Below, piece by piece: positions 44,276-53,384 of a DNA stretch of 64,000 bases. Every line of letters begins with the position of its first letter. Position 1 is the first letter of the stretch. Position numbers and translations under genes: made by a program. The notes under the pieces were generated by a model. That model was not told the origin of the DNA. It worked only from the letters and a program-made list of their open reading frames with translations, and ran no database searches. Source of the DNA: Fictibacillus barbaricus (GTDB lineage Bacteria > Bacillota > Bacilli > Bacillales > Fictibacillaceae); NCBI RefSeq assembly GCF_014635025.1, contig NZ_BMCE01000001.1, positions 620,001 to 684,000 on the forward strand, in the 5' to 3' direction.

Positions 44276-45310
44276 ATGGATGAGCGCAAAAGGGCAGTAC
44301 GCAGGAATAGAAAAAAACGGAAGAAAAGACGTCTGTTATTAGGTTGTTCGTTTTTTATGTTTGTCTTTTTAGCTATAGGCGGATACATGTTCTACAATGT
44401 TTACGAAGCAGCAAATAATTCGTATTCTGAACTAGATCGTGGTGAACATTCTAAGCTTAGAGAAGAGTCTGTAGCAATTGGAAAAGATCCAATTAACATT
44501 TTGATCATGGGTATTGAGGACTATTCCAGCGGTGGTGGAAACGGACGTACGGATTCCTTGATGGTGGCTTCCGTTAACCCTGATAAAAACTCAATTAAAA
44601 TGTTGAGTATACCTAGAGATACGTATGTTGATATAGAAGGACACGGACAATCTAAGATCAATCATGCGCATGCTTATGGCGGTAAAGAGTTGACGATCGA
44701 TACAGTTGAAGGGCTGCTGGATGTTCCTATTGATTATTATGTGACAGTCAACTTTAAAGGTTTCAAGGACGTTATTGATGAGCTGGGTGGCATTACTGTT
44801 GATGTTCCATTTGACTTCTCTGAAGTTAGTGATGGGGAAGCCGGATCAGAGAAACATAAGATCTATTTTAAAGAAGGCGAGATGACTCTAGACGGTCAAG
44901 AAGCACTTGCTTATGTTCGTATGAGAAAACAAGACCCTAGAGGAGACTTTGGTCGAAGTGAGAGGCAGAAACAGGTCATTCAAGCTGCGATTAAAGAAAG
45001 TGCTTCTGTAAGTACTTTGCTTAACTTCAGTGATCTTGCAGACCATATTGGAAATAATATAGAAACCAATTTATCTGTCTCAGAAATGTATACGCTGAAA
45101 AATAAATACGCAGAGAAGAACATTGAAAGTTTAACACTTGAGGGTGTAGATGATACGATCAACGGCGTATATTATTATGTTCCTACAGAAGAGGGATTAG
45201 CCAATGTACAGAATGAATTAAAGAGTCACTTAGGACAGGAAGTTTCTGCTTCAGAGACGACATCTGATACTGAAACAACTGAAAATGGATCTTCCAATTA
45301 TAGTGAGTAA
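44276..45310 (+). CDS. LCP family glycopolymer transferase (LytR-CpsA-Psr; TagU/TagV type)
   Basis: This 344-residue protein has a very basic cytoplasmic N-terminus, one membrane helix (about 23-42) and an extracellular LCP domain. Visible motifs are NILIMGIEDYSSG, GRTDSLMVASVNP, KMLSIPRDTYVDI and KINHAHAYGG. Also present are YVTVNFKGFKDVIDELGG and YVRMRKQDPRGDFGRSERQ. LCP enzymes move lipid-linked teichoic acid or other glycopolymers to peptidoglycan. It is convergent with tagO and near yvyE, where B. subtilis carries tagV, so a teichoic-type polymer is the likely substrate. Confidence 0.9.
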   Translation: MDERKRAVRRNRKKRKKRRLLLGCSFFMFVFLAIGGYMFYNVYEAANNSYSELDRGEHSKLREESVAIGKDPINILIMGIEDYSSGGGNGRTDSLMVASVNPDKNSIKMLSIPRDTYVDIEGHGQSKINHAHAYGGKELTIDTVEGLLDVPIDYYVTVNFKGFKDVIDELGGITVDVPFDFSEVSDGEAGSEKHKIYFKEGEMTLDGQEALAYVRMRKQDPRGDFGRSERQKQVIQAAIKESASVSTLLNFSDLADHIGNNIETNLSVSEMYTLKNKYAEKNIESLTLEGVDDTINGVYYYVPTEEGLANVQNELKSHLGQEVSASETTSDTETTENGSSNYSE

Positions 45311-45334
45311 CAAAATGAGATGATCCGGATAAAG

Positions 45335-45376
45335 AGCTGCTTTAGGGAGAACACCTGAAGCAGCTTTTTTATTTAC
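45335..45376. terminator. Bidirectional terminator between the LCP and tagO genes
   Basis: AGCTGCTTTAGG pairs with CCTGAAGCAGCT across a short loop. T6 follows on the plus strand and an A/T-rich flank on the other. Confidence 0.8.
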
Positions 45377-46440
45377 GATTTCTTTTTATGGGGAGCTAGA
45401 ACACCATATATAAAGTGGGTAAGAGGTTTTTTCTGACCCATGAGACCTAGAAATTCTGCTATCAGTTCGATGGTCAGCAATAAGAGTAGAAACAAAAAGA
45501 AGGACTCTTCTAAAGTGGATAAGGAGAAAGCAAAAGCAAGTATGCTGAAAAAGATGCTGATTCCATAGATAAGTAATACCGTTTTAGGGTGGCTGAATCC
45601 TACTGCCAAGAGCCTATGGTGCAAGTGAGACTTATCTGGCTGCGACCACTTTTGCTTATTTACAAGCCGTCTTATAATAGCGAAAGCCGTATCCAAAAAA
45701 GGAACACCTAAAATCATGATAGGTACAAATAAAGATAGGAACGTTACGCTTTTAAAGAAGCCAGATATGGAGATTACCGCTATTAAAAGGCCAAGTAGCT
45801 GTGACCCTGTATCACCCATAAAGATCTTAGCAGGGTAAAAGTTAAACAAGAGAAACCCTAATGTACTACCCATGACAATCACACACAGCATGATAACAAG
45901 CAGCTGATCTTTGCCGATAGCCATGATTAAGATTGTGGAGAGAGCAATTGTAGAAACGCCGCCAGCCAATCCATCAAGACCATCTATTAAGTTGATCGCA
46001 TTTATTAGTCCGATCATCCAAAAGAGCGTCAGAGGAATAGTCATTAATTGCAGTTCAACTAATCCAAAATAAGGAATCGTGATGTAGTCTATAACAAAAC
46101 CACCGTAAATTAATATAAAAGCAGATAGGAATTGTCCGAGCAGTTTTTGTTTAGCAGAGAGTTCATAAATGTCGTCGAGTACCCCTGTAATGACAATAAC
46201 AGCAGTACTTGAGAAGATGTACGTTTTTGTATGAAAATCGATTGGGAGGATGAGAAGACCGGCTATAAAAGCAACATAAATAGCCAGCCCGCCTAGCCTT
46301 GGCTTTGCCTCACGATGTACTTTTCTTTTATTGGGCTTATCAACAGCCCCGATTTTTTTTGCTAATCTGGAAACGAAAGGTGTTATCAAAAGAGCGATTA
46401 AAAAACAAAAGATAAAAGTAATGAAAAGTTGAAGGTTCAT
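45373..46440 (-). CDS. tagO: Undecaprenyl-phosphate GlcNAc-1-phosphate transferase
   Basis: The start chosen at 46440 (MNLQLFITFIFCF) has AAAGGTG 7 nt upstream and gives 355 residues; a longer frame adds 12 unlikely residues. It has about ten membrane helices and the motifs KVHREAKPRLGG, NAINLIDGLDGLAGG and FMGDTGSQLLGLL (catalytic aspartates). KSHLHHRLLAVGFSH is the C-terminal cytoplasmic loop. It starts wall teichoic acid synthesis by making GlcNAc-PP-undecaprenol. Its place beside yvyE and an LCP gene is as in B. subtilis. Confidence 0.9.
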   Translation of the reverse strand: MNLQLFITFIFCFLIALLITPFVSRLAKKIGAVDKPNKRKVHREAKPRLGGLAIYVAFIAGLLILPIDFHTKTYIFSSTAVIVITGVLDDIYELSAKQKLLGQFLSAFILIYGGFVIDYITIPYFGLVELQLMTIPLTLFWMIGLINAINLIDGLDGLAGGVSTIALSTILIMAIGKDQLLVIMLCVIVMGSTLGFLLFNFYPAKIFMGDTGSQLLGLLIAVISISGFFKSVTFLSLFVPIMILGVPFLDTAFAIIRRLVNKQKWSQPDKSHLHHRLLAVGFSHPKTVLLIYGISIFFSILAFAFSLSTLEESFFLFLLLLLTIELIAEFLGLMGQKKPLTHFIYGVLAPHKKKS

Positions 46441-46510
46441 GGAATTACACCTTTCCGTGAAAAATAAACTCATCATTAGTTTTATCTCATAACCTCAAAA
46501 TTATTTATCT

Positions 46511-47143
46511 TTATACGTCCTTTTCTAAGTACGCCTGCCCACCAAAAACGATCTCACTCTGTGCATTGGAAAGATCGGTGATCCATTCTTTGAAAGACGC
46601 TGCTTTATCTATCGGTACATACATCTGAATTTCTACTTTATCCAAGTAATTCATCTCTTTAATGGGATAGACAGAATTTCGAAGTTCATTTTCCATTTTG
46701 CCCAGGAGTGTGTAGTCAACGGTGATGTGTACGATCTGTTGAAGCTGACGTTCTACAACGCCAATAGACTTTAGGCCTTCTGAAACGGCTTTACCGTAAG
46801 CCCGAATAAGTCCTCCTGCACCAAGCTTGATTCCGCCGAAGTAACGGGTAACGACAGCAACCGTATCTTTCAGTTCCTTTTTTTTGAGAACCTCTAACAT
46901 CGGAACACCCGCTGTACCGCTTGGTTCTCCGTCATCGTTCGCTTTTTGGATATTATCCGTCTCGCCGATTAAATAGGCAGAGCAATTGTGTGTAGCACTG
47001 TTATGCTCTTTTTTGATGGACTGGATGAATTGAATCGCTTCGTCTTCTGTTTTTGCTCGTGCAATATGTGCGATAAAACGAGATTTTTCAATCACGATCT
47101 CGTGCTGGCCTGTCTCTTTTACAGTAAGATAGTCGGATAACAT
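46511..47143 (-). CDS. yvyE: YigZ/IMPACT family protein
   Basis: This 210-residue protein has the N-terminal IMPACT domain with EIVIEKSRFIAHI, HNCSAYLIG, NDDGEPSGTAGVPMLEVL and VVTRYFGGIKLGAGGLIRAYG. A C-terminal ferredoxin-like domain follows. The biochemical role is unclear, although the family is linked to translation control in eukaryotes. It lies upstream of tagO on the same strand and divergent from degS, as in B. subtilis. Confidence 0.9.
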   Translation of the reverse strand: MLSDYLTVKETGQHEIVIEKSRFIAHIARAKTEDEAIQFIQSIKKEHNSATHNCSAYLIGETDNIQKANDDGEPSGTAGVPMLEVLKKKELKDTVAVVTRYFGGIKLGAGGLIRAYGKAVSEGLKSIGVVERQLQQIVHITVDYTLLGKMENELRNSVYPIKEMNYLDKVEIQMYVPIDKAASFKEWITDLSNAQSEIVFGGQAYLEKDV

Positions 47144-47456
47144 ATATTAAGAATCTCCTTTAAGTAGCGAATATTATGAATTCGATATCAAATTTGTCGA
47201 AAAATCTTCATTCTTTAAGTAGAACATGATATCCTTCATTATAAGGTGATTAAAAGAAGCGTTCAAATTCTTAAATTTTTTTAGTAAGAAAAGTCATAAA
47301 ATTCCACATCTTGGCGAATGTAGTATAATAGAAGGATTGATGTCTTCCTGTTCATATTTTGCTTAGATAGTTAAAAAGTCCTATGTGCAAATTAGGCAAG
47401 ATGGTTCTAGAACTTCCGTTTATACTTCTTTATCGTTTTAATTGGGGGAAATTTAC
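47144..47456. promoter_or_regulatory. Divergent yvyE/degS control region
   Basis: This 313-bp region has a perfect TATAAT at 47324-47329 on the plus strand without a convincing -35 box; it probably starts degSU transcription, leaving a leader of about 120 nt. The yvyE side has AAGGAG close to its ATG. No terminator or small gene was recognised. Confidence 0.4.
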
Positions 47457-48605
47457 ATGTCTGCAGCTAAGTTAACGATAGATCCACATTTGTTGGACGG
47501 AATATTAAATAAAACCATCGACACGGTTACAGAAAGCCAATCGCAGATCTTTGAGATCAGCGAGCATTCTCGCCAAGAGTTTCAGCAACTGCACCGTGAG
47601 ATGGAGTTAGTGAAGCAGCAGGTTATTGAAGTCATTCATAAATCTGATCGAACGGAAGAGTATGCAAAGCTGGCAAGAACTCGCTTGGCTGAAGTGAGCA
47701 AGCATTTTCAAAAGTATAGCGAGTCAGATATCCGCGATGCGTATGAGAATGCGAACAAATATCAAATTGAGCTTTCGATTATCCGGCAAACAGAAAAACA
47801 GCTTCGTGAAAAAAGAGATGAGCTGGAGCGCAGAATTGGTGCGTTAAATGACACCGTCCAAAAAGCTGAATCTCTAGCAGGTCAGATTTCTGTCGTATTA
47901 AATTATCTTAACGGGGACTTAAGAAAGATCAACGAGCTCGTACAAAATGCTCAACAGAAACAGGAATTTGGTCTCCAGATCATAGAGGCGCAGGAAGAAG
48001 AGCGTAAACGGGTTTCAAGAGAAATTCATGACGGGCCCGCTCAATTAATGGCAAATGTCCTTATCCGCTCAGAACTTTTAGAGAAAATCTTTGTAGAAAA
48101 AGGAACTGAGGCTGCCCGTGCCGAAATAAAAGATTTACGGGTTATGGTTCGGAACTCTTTAAAAGAGGTTCGCCGAATTATATATGATTTACGTCCAATG
48201 GCTCTAGACGATCTTGGAATCGTCCCAACTTTAGACAAGTATTTACGAAATGTAAAGGAAAGTACAGGTATAGAGGTAGAGCTTCATGCACTAGGTCAAA
48301 CGAGAAGATTTCCAAACAAAATGGAGATTGCGATTTTCCGTCTTGTGCAAGAGTCAGTCAGCAATGCAGTTAAACATTCTGATGCCAAGCTGATCGAAGT
48401 TAAACTGGAATTCACTCAAAAGTTTATTTCATTATATATCCGAGATGATGGCAAAGGATTCGATATGGCTCAACCTGCGAAATCCAATTCCTTTGGCATG
48501 ATGGGGATGAGGGAGCGGGTCGAACTGCTCGAAGGTACATTAAAAGTTAAATCCCGCTTGAACTTCGGTACTAGTGTTTACATTCAAATTCCCATTCAAG
48601 ACTAG
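47457..48605 (+). CDS. degS: Sensor histidine kinase DegS
   Basis: Start at ATG 47457, 8 nt after GGGGG, rather than the TTG at 47442; the product has 382 residues. It lacks membrane segments. A long N-terminal coiled-coil sensor region (about 1-180) is followed by the phospho-acceptor His191 in SREIHDGPAQLMANVL. The ATPase motifs are LVQESVSNAVKHSDA, RDDGKGFD and FGMMGMRERVELL. It phosphorylates DegU, controlling competence, motility and secreted enzymes. The gap to degU is 12 nt. Confidence 0.95.
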   Translation: MSAAKLTIDPHLLDGILNKTIDTVTESQSQIFEISEHSRQEFQQLHREMELVKQQVIEVIHKSDRTEEYAKLARTRLAEVSKHFQKYSESDIRDAYENANKYQIELSIIRQTEKQLREKRDELERRIGALNDTVQKAESLAGQISVVLNYLNGDLRKINELVQNAQQKQEFGLQIIEAQEEERKRVSREIHDGPAQLMANVLIRSELLEKIFVEKGTEAARAEIKDLRVMVRNSLKEVRRIIYDLRPMALDDLGIVPTLDKYLRNVKESTGIEVELHALGQTRRFPNKMEIAIFRLVQESVSNAVKHSDAKLIEVKLEFTQKFISLYIRDDGKGFDMAQPAKSNSFGMMGMRERVELLEGTLKVKSRLNFGTSVYIQIPIQD

Positions 48606-48617
48606 GAGGGTTCACAC

Positions 48618-49349
48618 ATGAATAATATTAATGTGTACGAAAATAATGCCTCAGCACCTGAGAAAACAAGAATAGCAATCATTGATGACCACCGTTTGTT
48701 CCGTGAAGGAGTAAAACGCATTCTAGATATGGAAGATCAATTTTCTGTGGTCGCTGAAGGTGACGATGGTTCTGAAGCCGAAAACATCGTCCGAGATCAT
48801 AATCCAGATGTAGTATTGATGGATATCAATATGCCGAACATCAACGGTGTTGAAGCAACACGTCGTTTAGTAGAGAAATCTCCGGACACTAAAGTAATTA
48901 TTCTTTCCATCCATGATGATGAGACATATGTATCCCATGCCGTTCAAACGGGTGCATCTGGTTATTTATTAAAAGAGATGGACGCAGACTCTCTAATTGA
49001 AGCTGTAAGAGTTGTTGCTGATGGAGGGGCGTATTTGCACCCGAAGATTACTTATAACCTTTTAAATGAATTTCGCAGATTATCTACCAATACAAAAACT
49101 CAGCAGAACAAAGCGGGATTTGTAGAAGTAGAATACCGCAAGCCGCTGCACATCTTAACGCGTCGTGAATGTGAAGTTCTTCAACTTTTAGCGGATGGGC
49201 GAAGCAACCGTACGATTGGCGAAGAGCTGTATATCAGTGAGAAGACGGTTAAGAACCATGTAAGTAACATTCTTCAAAAGATGAATGTGAACGACCGTAC
49301 GCAAGCAGTTGTTGAAGCGATTAAAAATGGCTGGGTAAAAGTTCGTTAA
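48618..49349 (+). CDS. degU: Response regulator DegU
   Basis: This 243-residue regulator is about 14 residues longer at the N-terminus than usual DegU. The receiver domain has [11 protein letters not shown], the phosphorylation site Asp69 in [10 protein letters not shown] and conserved Ser/Lys in ILSIHDDE and [11 protein letters not shown]. The LuxR-type HTH is near 178-240 ([28 protein letters not shown]). It acts on promoters of secreted proteases, flagellar and competence genes. It forms an operon with degS and ends in a terminator. Confidence 0.95.
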   Translation: MNNINVYENNASAPEKTRIAIIDDHRLFREGVKRILDMEDQFSVVAEGDDGSEAENIVRDHNPDVVLMDINMPNINGVEATRRLVEKSPDTKVIILSIHDDETYVSHAVQTGASGYLLKEMDADSLIEAVRVVADGGAYLHPKITYNLLNEFRRLSTNTKTQQNKAGFVEVEYRKPLHILTRRECEVLQLLADGRSNRTIGEELYISEKTVKNHVSNILQKMNVNDRTQAVVEAIKNGWVKVR

Positions 49350-49361
49350 TGAATGGAGAGA

Positions 49362-49392
49362 AAAGACCTTCTGTAGTGAAGGTCTTTTTTTG
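49362..49392 (+). terminator. Terminator of degSU
   Basis: AAGACCTTC pairs with GAAGGTCTT around a TGTAGT loop. A T7 tract follows. Confidence 0.9.
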
Positions 49393-49469
49393 TTTGAAGA
49401 AGCGGGAAAAAGCGTGGAGGCTTGAAACGGAGATTTATGTTTGAATCATTGTGGATCATGTTAAAAGTG

Positions 49470-51257
49470 CTAAAAACTCATCTCAAGGGCTAATTCTTCA
49501 GATGGCACATTCAATGGAAACTCGAGGGAAACCCTTGTCCCGCAGCCTTCTTTTGATTGAATGTGCATCTTCCCGCCATGGTTTTGAACGATTTGATAGC
49601 AGATGAGCAGGCCAAGACCCGGGTTGCCTTCTTTTGTTGTATAAAAGGGCTGTCCGAGTTTTGATAGAAGATGATCCGGTATTCCTGGGCCATCATCTTG
49701 AATGATGATTTGAATGTTCTTATCATTATTCTTGAGTTTCACCAAGATATTTCCCCGTGAAGAAGTAGCTTCTAAGGAATTTTTTAATATATTTAAAAAG
49801 AGTTGAGTCATCAAATTTTCTTCGCATGTAAAAAGGACTGGTTGATCAGGAAGTTCTAAATTGAGTCTAGTTGTTTGAAAGTCTGTTTCATCCTCCATAC
49901 ATTTTAAAGACCGTTTAATCACTTCGTTTAAATCGTGATCATGTTTTAAAATCATATGCGGCCTTGCTAAGATCATAAGCTGGCTGATGATAAAGTTAAT
50001 GCGATCGGTTTCTCGGAGCATGATGCCTAAGAAATGCTCGGTCTCTTCTATGGTATTTTGAGATTGAAAGAGCTGTGCAAAGCCTTTGATCGAAGTGAGC
50101 GGATTACGGATCTCATGGGCAAGTCCGGCGGCCAGTTCCCCAACATAAGCCAGAGTGTTCGCTCGCTGTTTAAAGTTATGTGCTTCATTAACGGCAGTCA
50201 TGTCTTTTGCAATCCCAATTACGGCTTTGATATCATTGCTTAACGAATAAGGAATACTTGTGATATCTAGTTCCACTTCTTTTCCGCTTTTATGAAAAAT
50301 GGTAAGGGTGCGTTCTGCAGTTTCGCCTTGCATCACTTTTTTATAGAAATGAAGAGAAGTATCTATTTCACTTTTGTCTAAAAGCTTCGTGTAAGGCATA
50401 CATTGCAGTTCTTCGATGGTATAACCCGTAATCTTCTCAAAGGATGGATTGACTCTTATAAAATGTCGGTCAGGGCCGATCACAAAAACACCTTCACGGT
50501 TCAGTTCAAAAAGAGAGTTATAACGATGTTCTGATTCAAGAAGGTCCATTCGCTGCTGAAACAGCTTTTTTTGATTGCGCTGTTCTAAAATATATAAAAC
50601 TAAAACCACTGTTGTTGCTCCAAAAACAAGCAGCGTCACAACGATGTTAATATTGTTTAATGGAAAATCACTATACCAATTAAAGGTTGGAATACCAGCT
50701 ATTAGAGCCATCTCACCGATATAGTGCATAAAGCTAACTCCAGCTGTAAAGGCAAGACTTGCTGATATTTTTTTAAATCGATAGTTCTTTCTTAAGATGT
50801 GAAAACCAAGCCATGAAAAGAAAATAGCTGAAAAGAGAGATAGAATGATAAGAAGTGTGTTTGGCTGTATCGACATATGAACGTGAAAGGACATGATTCC
50901 GATCACATGAACCAAGATTAATCCAAGACTATAAGAAGTAACTGAGACCCACATTTTCTTCTGTGGCTGCTGAGAGGTAAAATGGTAAAAGGATATGTAT
51001 GAGAAGACAATGCCAGTTCCAAAGGCAGCTGTCATCACTGGAAGGTTATAAGCAGATGGGACAGGGTTTTGGATAGATAGCATCCCCATATAATGTGTGG
51101 CCCATAGGGCAATGCCCATTGTAACGGAACCTATTAACAAAAAATGATGCTGCGATTTTTGCTCTTCTGAACGCCTTATAGCCCAGTCGATGGAGATAAG
51201 AGTAAACAGAAAGCAAACGAATAGAGAAAGTATTACGATATATAGATTGTGATCCAA
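49470..51257 (-). CDS. MHYT-PAS sensor histidine kinase
   Basis: This 595-residue protein starts with TTG, 9 nt after AAAGGAGGG. Seven or so membrane helices (1-235) carry MHYT-type motifs: ATHYMGMLSI, LVHVIGIMSFHVHM and FMHYIGEMALIAG. The His and Met residues could bind a metal such as copper and sense small gases. A PAS domain (about 245-355) is followed by HisKA with the phospho-acceptor in GLAHEIRNPLTSIKGFAQLF and a HATPase domain (DDGPGIPDHLLSKL, GLGLLICYQIVQNHGG). The kinase part resembles the sporulation kinases of the KinA-E group. No response regulator is adjacent, so a shared target such as Spo0F is possible. It interrupts the degU-degV order known from B. subtilis. Confidence 0.85.
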   Translation of the reverse strand: MDHNLYIVILSLFVCFLFTLISIDWAIRRSEEQKSQHHFLLIGSVTMGIALWATHYMGMLSIQNPVPSAYNLPVMTAAFGTGIVFSYISFYHFTSQQPQKKMWVSVTSYSLGLILVHVIGIMSFHVHMSIQPNTLLIILSLFSAIFFSWLGFHILRKNYRFKKISASLAFTAGVSFMHYIGEMALIAGIPTFNWYSDFPLNNINIVVTLLVFGATTVVLVLYILEQRNQKKLFQQRMDLLESEHRYNSLFELNREGVFVIGPDRHFIRVNPSFEKITGYTIEELQCMPYTKLLDKSEIDTSLHFYKKVMQGETAERTLTIFHKSGKEVELDITSIPYSLSNDIKAVIGIAKDMTAVNEAHNFKQRANTLAYVGELAAGLAHEIRNPLTSIKGFAQLFQSQNTIEETEHFLGIMLRETDRINFIISQLMILARPHMILKHDHDLNEVIKRSLKCMEDETDFQTTRLNLELPDQPVLFTCEENLMTQLFLNILKNSLEATSSRGNILVKLKNNDKNIQIIIQDDGPGIPDHLLSKLGQPFYTTKEGNPGLGLLICYQIVQNHGGKMHIQSKEGCGTRVSLEFPLNVPSEELALEMSF

Positions 51258-51411
51258 TGGTGCTAACCCTCCTTTAAATCTTGTGACATATTCTAATTTC
51301 TTCCATTTCCGACAAATTCCTTCTTAATTCGAAAAAATCTTTTAAAAATTTTAATGATTAAATTATCGAATAATGAATAGCTTGAATGTCTAGCTTATGG
51401 AGGTGGTAAGC

Positions 51412-52335
51412 TTGAAGAAAAAGTACATATTAGCAGTGGATGTAGGCGGAACTTCTATCGAGTGTGGATTGTTTGATTTTAGCAGAAATCTGCTTTCTTC
51501 AAGTATGCTTGCGACCCGGGATGTATTGATGACGGATGTTGCGGAATGCATAGCGGTTGAAATGGGAGATATATTGAGTAAACATGGGATCTCATTTGAC
51601 GAAGTATGCTGTATCGGACTTGGAGTTCCAGGCTTGGTGGATACGAAAGCAGGAGTAATAATAAAAGCACCAAGTTTAAAATGGAACCAATATCCTTTGA
51701 AAGAAAAATTGCAGCGATTGCTTGGAATTCCTGTTTTTATCGGTAATGATGTGAATACGGGACTTTTAGGAGAAGTAGAGAATGGCAGTCTGAAGAAAGT
51801 CAATCATGCTGTTTATGTGATGATCGGAACGAGTATTGGTGCAGGTCTGTTGATTAACGGTGAGGTTTATGAAGGCAGTCACTTTTCTGCCGGTGAATTG
51901 GGATATTTGGTTACGGATCAGACGGTCATTCGAGAGGGCTTCACACCAGCTCGTCCAGGATATGGATATTTAAGTTCTAAAGCGGGCGGTTTTGGTATGA
52001 GTTTTGAATACGAGCAAAGGACGGGTGTCCAAGTGTCAGCTCAGCAGTTATTTGAGCAAGCTCGTAGTGGCGATTTCACAGCTAGTAAAATGATAGAGGA
52101 AGCAGTCAGCCATATTACAACGGCATTGATAAATATAGCTGCAGTTATAAATCCAGAAGTGATTCTGATTAGCGGTGGAGTGGGCAGTCAGCTGAGTCCT
52201 TTCTTAGAGCAAATGGATGGGAACCTTGAAAAATACGTACCGATAAAGCCGGAATTAAGAATATCGTCTATGCAAAATCGCTCTGTTTTGTATGGTGCAT
52301 TTTCATTATGCCGAAAACAGTTAAAAAACCTTTAG
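51412..52335 (+). CDS. ROK family sugar kinase
   Basis: TTG at 51412 is 6-7 nt after GGAGGTGG; the ATG at 51397 lies in that site. The 307-residue product has the ATP motif ILAVDVGGTSIECGLFDF, GLGVPGLVDTKAG, NDVNTGLLGE, MIGTSIGAGLLINGEVYEG and VILISGGVGSQ. ROK kinases phosphorylate glucose or related sugars. The usual zinc-binding CxCGxxGC motif is missing: the equivalent stretch after GELGYLV has no cysteines. The substrate is unknown. The gene is divergent from the MHYT kinase. Confidence 0.8.
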   Translation: MKKKYILAVDVGGTSIECGLFDFSRNLLSSSMLATRDVLMTDVAECIAVEMGDILSKHGISFDEVCCIGLGVPGLVDTKAGVIIKAPSLKWNQYPLKEKLQRLLGIPVFIGNDVNTGLLGEVENGSLKKVNHAVYVMIGTSIGAGLLINGEVYEGSHFSAGELGYLVTDQTVIREGFTPARPGYGYLSSKAGGFGMSFEYEQRTGVQVSAQQLFEQARSGDFTASKMIEEAVSHITTALINIAAVINPEVILISGGVGSQLSPFLEQMDGNLEKYVPIKPELRISSMQNRSVLYGAFSLCRKQLKNL

Positions 52336-52464
52336 AGGATAGCGATAATAAAAAGCGAATACTTCCTTTAAGGTAAACCGGAATTTAGTGAATTACTTTT
52401 TCTGATGGTGTACACTGTTAGAGGAATGGAAAACAAGATTTTGGCATAAGAGAGGACAAAAAAT

Positions 52465-53313
52465 ATGAGCAAGGTAGCCGTCATTACAGACAGTACTTCA
52501 TACATACCCGAGCATATCCGCAGCGAAAAAAATATTGTAATGATTCCGCTCAACGTGGTTTTTGATAAAGAAACATACAAAGAAGAAGCCGAAATAAAAG
52601 CAGACGATTTTTACGAGATGGTAAGTAAAGAAGAAGCACTTCCTAAAACATCACAGCCAGCGATCGGAGAGCTCGTGGAGTTATTAGAAGAGCTGGCGAA
52701 AAATTATGAGGAAGCAGTCATGATTACTCTATCCAGCGGGATTAGCGGTACTTATCAAAGTGCTGTCGCAGCAGGTGAGATGGCGGAAGGGATCAAGCTT
52801 CATGTGTTTGATTCTGAGATCAGCTGTTCACCACAGGCATTTTATGTATTAAAGGCAGCAGAGCTTGCGAGTGAAGGTGCGAACGGTTACGAGATCATGA
52901 ACCGATTGCTGGAGATGAAGAATAATGGAATTCCAGCATATTTCTTGGTTGATGATTTGAACCACCTGCACAGAGGTGGCCGTTTGAACACTGCACAGCT
53001 TTTTGTTGGTAACCTACTTCAGATCAAACCAATCCTTCATTTTGAGGATAAAAAAATCGTTCCGTTTGAAAAAGTGCGTACGAAGAAAAAAGCATTGAAA
53101 CGTATCTTTGATATCATGGATGAAGATTTGCTGCCTGAGGATACGGTAACAATAAGCGTGATTCATGCGAAGCGCGAAGATGATGCGGTTGAGATCGCAG
53201 AAGAATTGCGACAAAAGTTTGTGAATGCAGATGTGGGTGTCAGCTACTTCGGACCAGTCATCGGTACTCACTTAGGTGAAGGATCGCTAGGTATTACGTG
53301 GATAAAAGAATAA
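52465..53313 (+). CDS. degV: DegV family fatty-acid-binding protein
   Basis: This 282-residue protein shows VAVITDSTSYIPEH, TSQPAIGELVELLE, TLSSGISGTYQSA and a conserved VDDLNHLHRGGRLN. DegV proteins (FakB type) bind a fatty acid and present it to the kinase FakA; some have unknown ligands. Its position between degSU and comFA matches B. subtilis yviA. Only 48 bp separate it from comFA, and that gap holds a leader ORF and a terminator. Confidence 0.9.
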   Translation: MSKVAVITDSTSYIPEHIRSEKNIVMIPLNVVFDKETYKEEAEIKADDFYEMVSKEEALPKTSQPAIGELVELLEELAKNYEEAVMITLSSGISGTYQSAVAAGEMAEGIKLHVFDSEISCSPQAFYVLKAAELASEGANGYEIMNRLLEMKNNGIPAYFLVDDLNHLHRGGRLNTAQLFVGNLLQIKPILHFEDKKIVPFEKVRTKKKALKRIFDIMDEDLLPEDTVTISVIHAKREDDAVEIAEELRQKFVNADVGVSYFGPVIGTHLGEGSLGITWIKE

Positions 53314-53329
53314 TATGGGAGAGATGTAA

Positions 53330-53365
53330 ATGAAATCTCTAACACTTCGGGAGACAACACAATGA
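53330..53365 (+). CDS. Putative 11-codon leader peptide before comFA
   Basis: GGGAGAG lies 6 nt before ATG 53330. The frame reads MKSLTLRETTQ and its TGA (53363-53365) overlaps the comFA ATG by ATGA. The last third of the ORF is the 5' arm of the hairpin at 53349-53377. A ribosome finishing this ORF would block the hairpin and could restart at comFA. This is an inference from layout; expression is not shown. Confidence 0.45.
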   Translation: MKSLTLRETTQ

Positions 53366-53384
53366 GGTTTGTCTCCCTTTTTTT
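53349..53384 (+). terminator. Terminator hairpin with the comFA start codon in its loop
   Basis: GGGAGACAA (53349-53357) pairs perfectly with TTGTCTCCC (53369-53377) and T7 follows. The comFA ATG (53362) is in the 11-nt loop. It can serve as the degV terminator and also as an attenuator for comFA. Confidence 0.75.
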
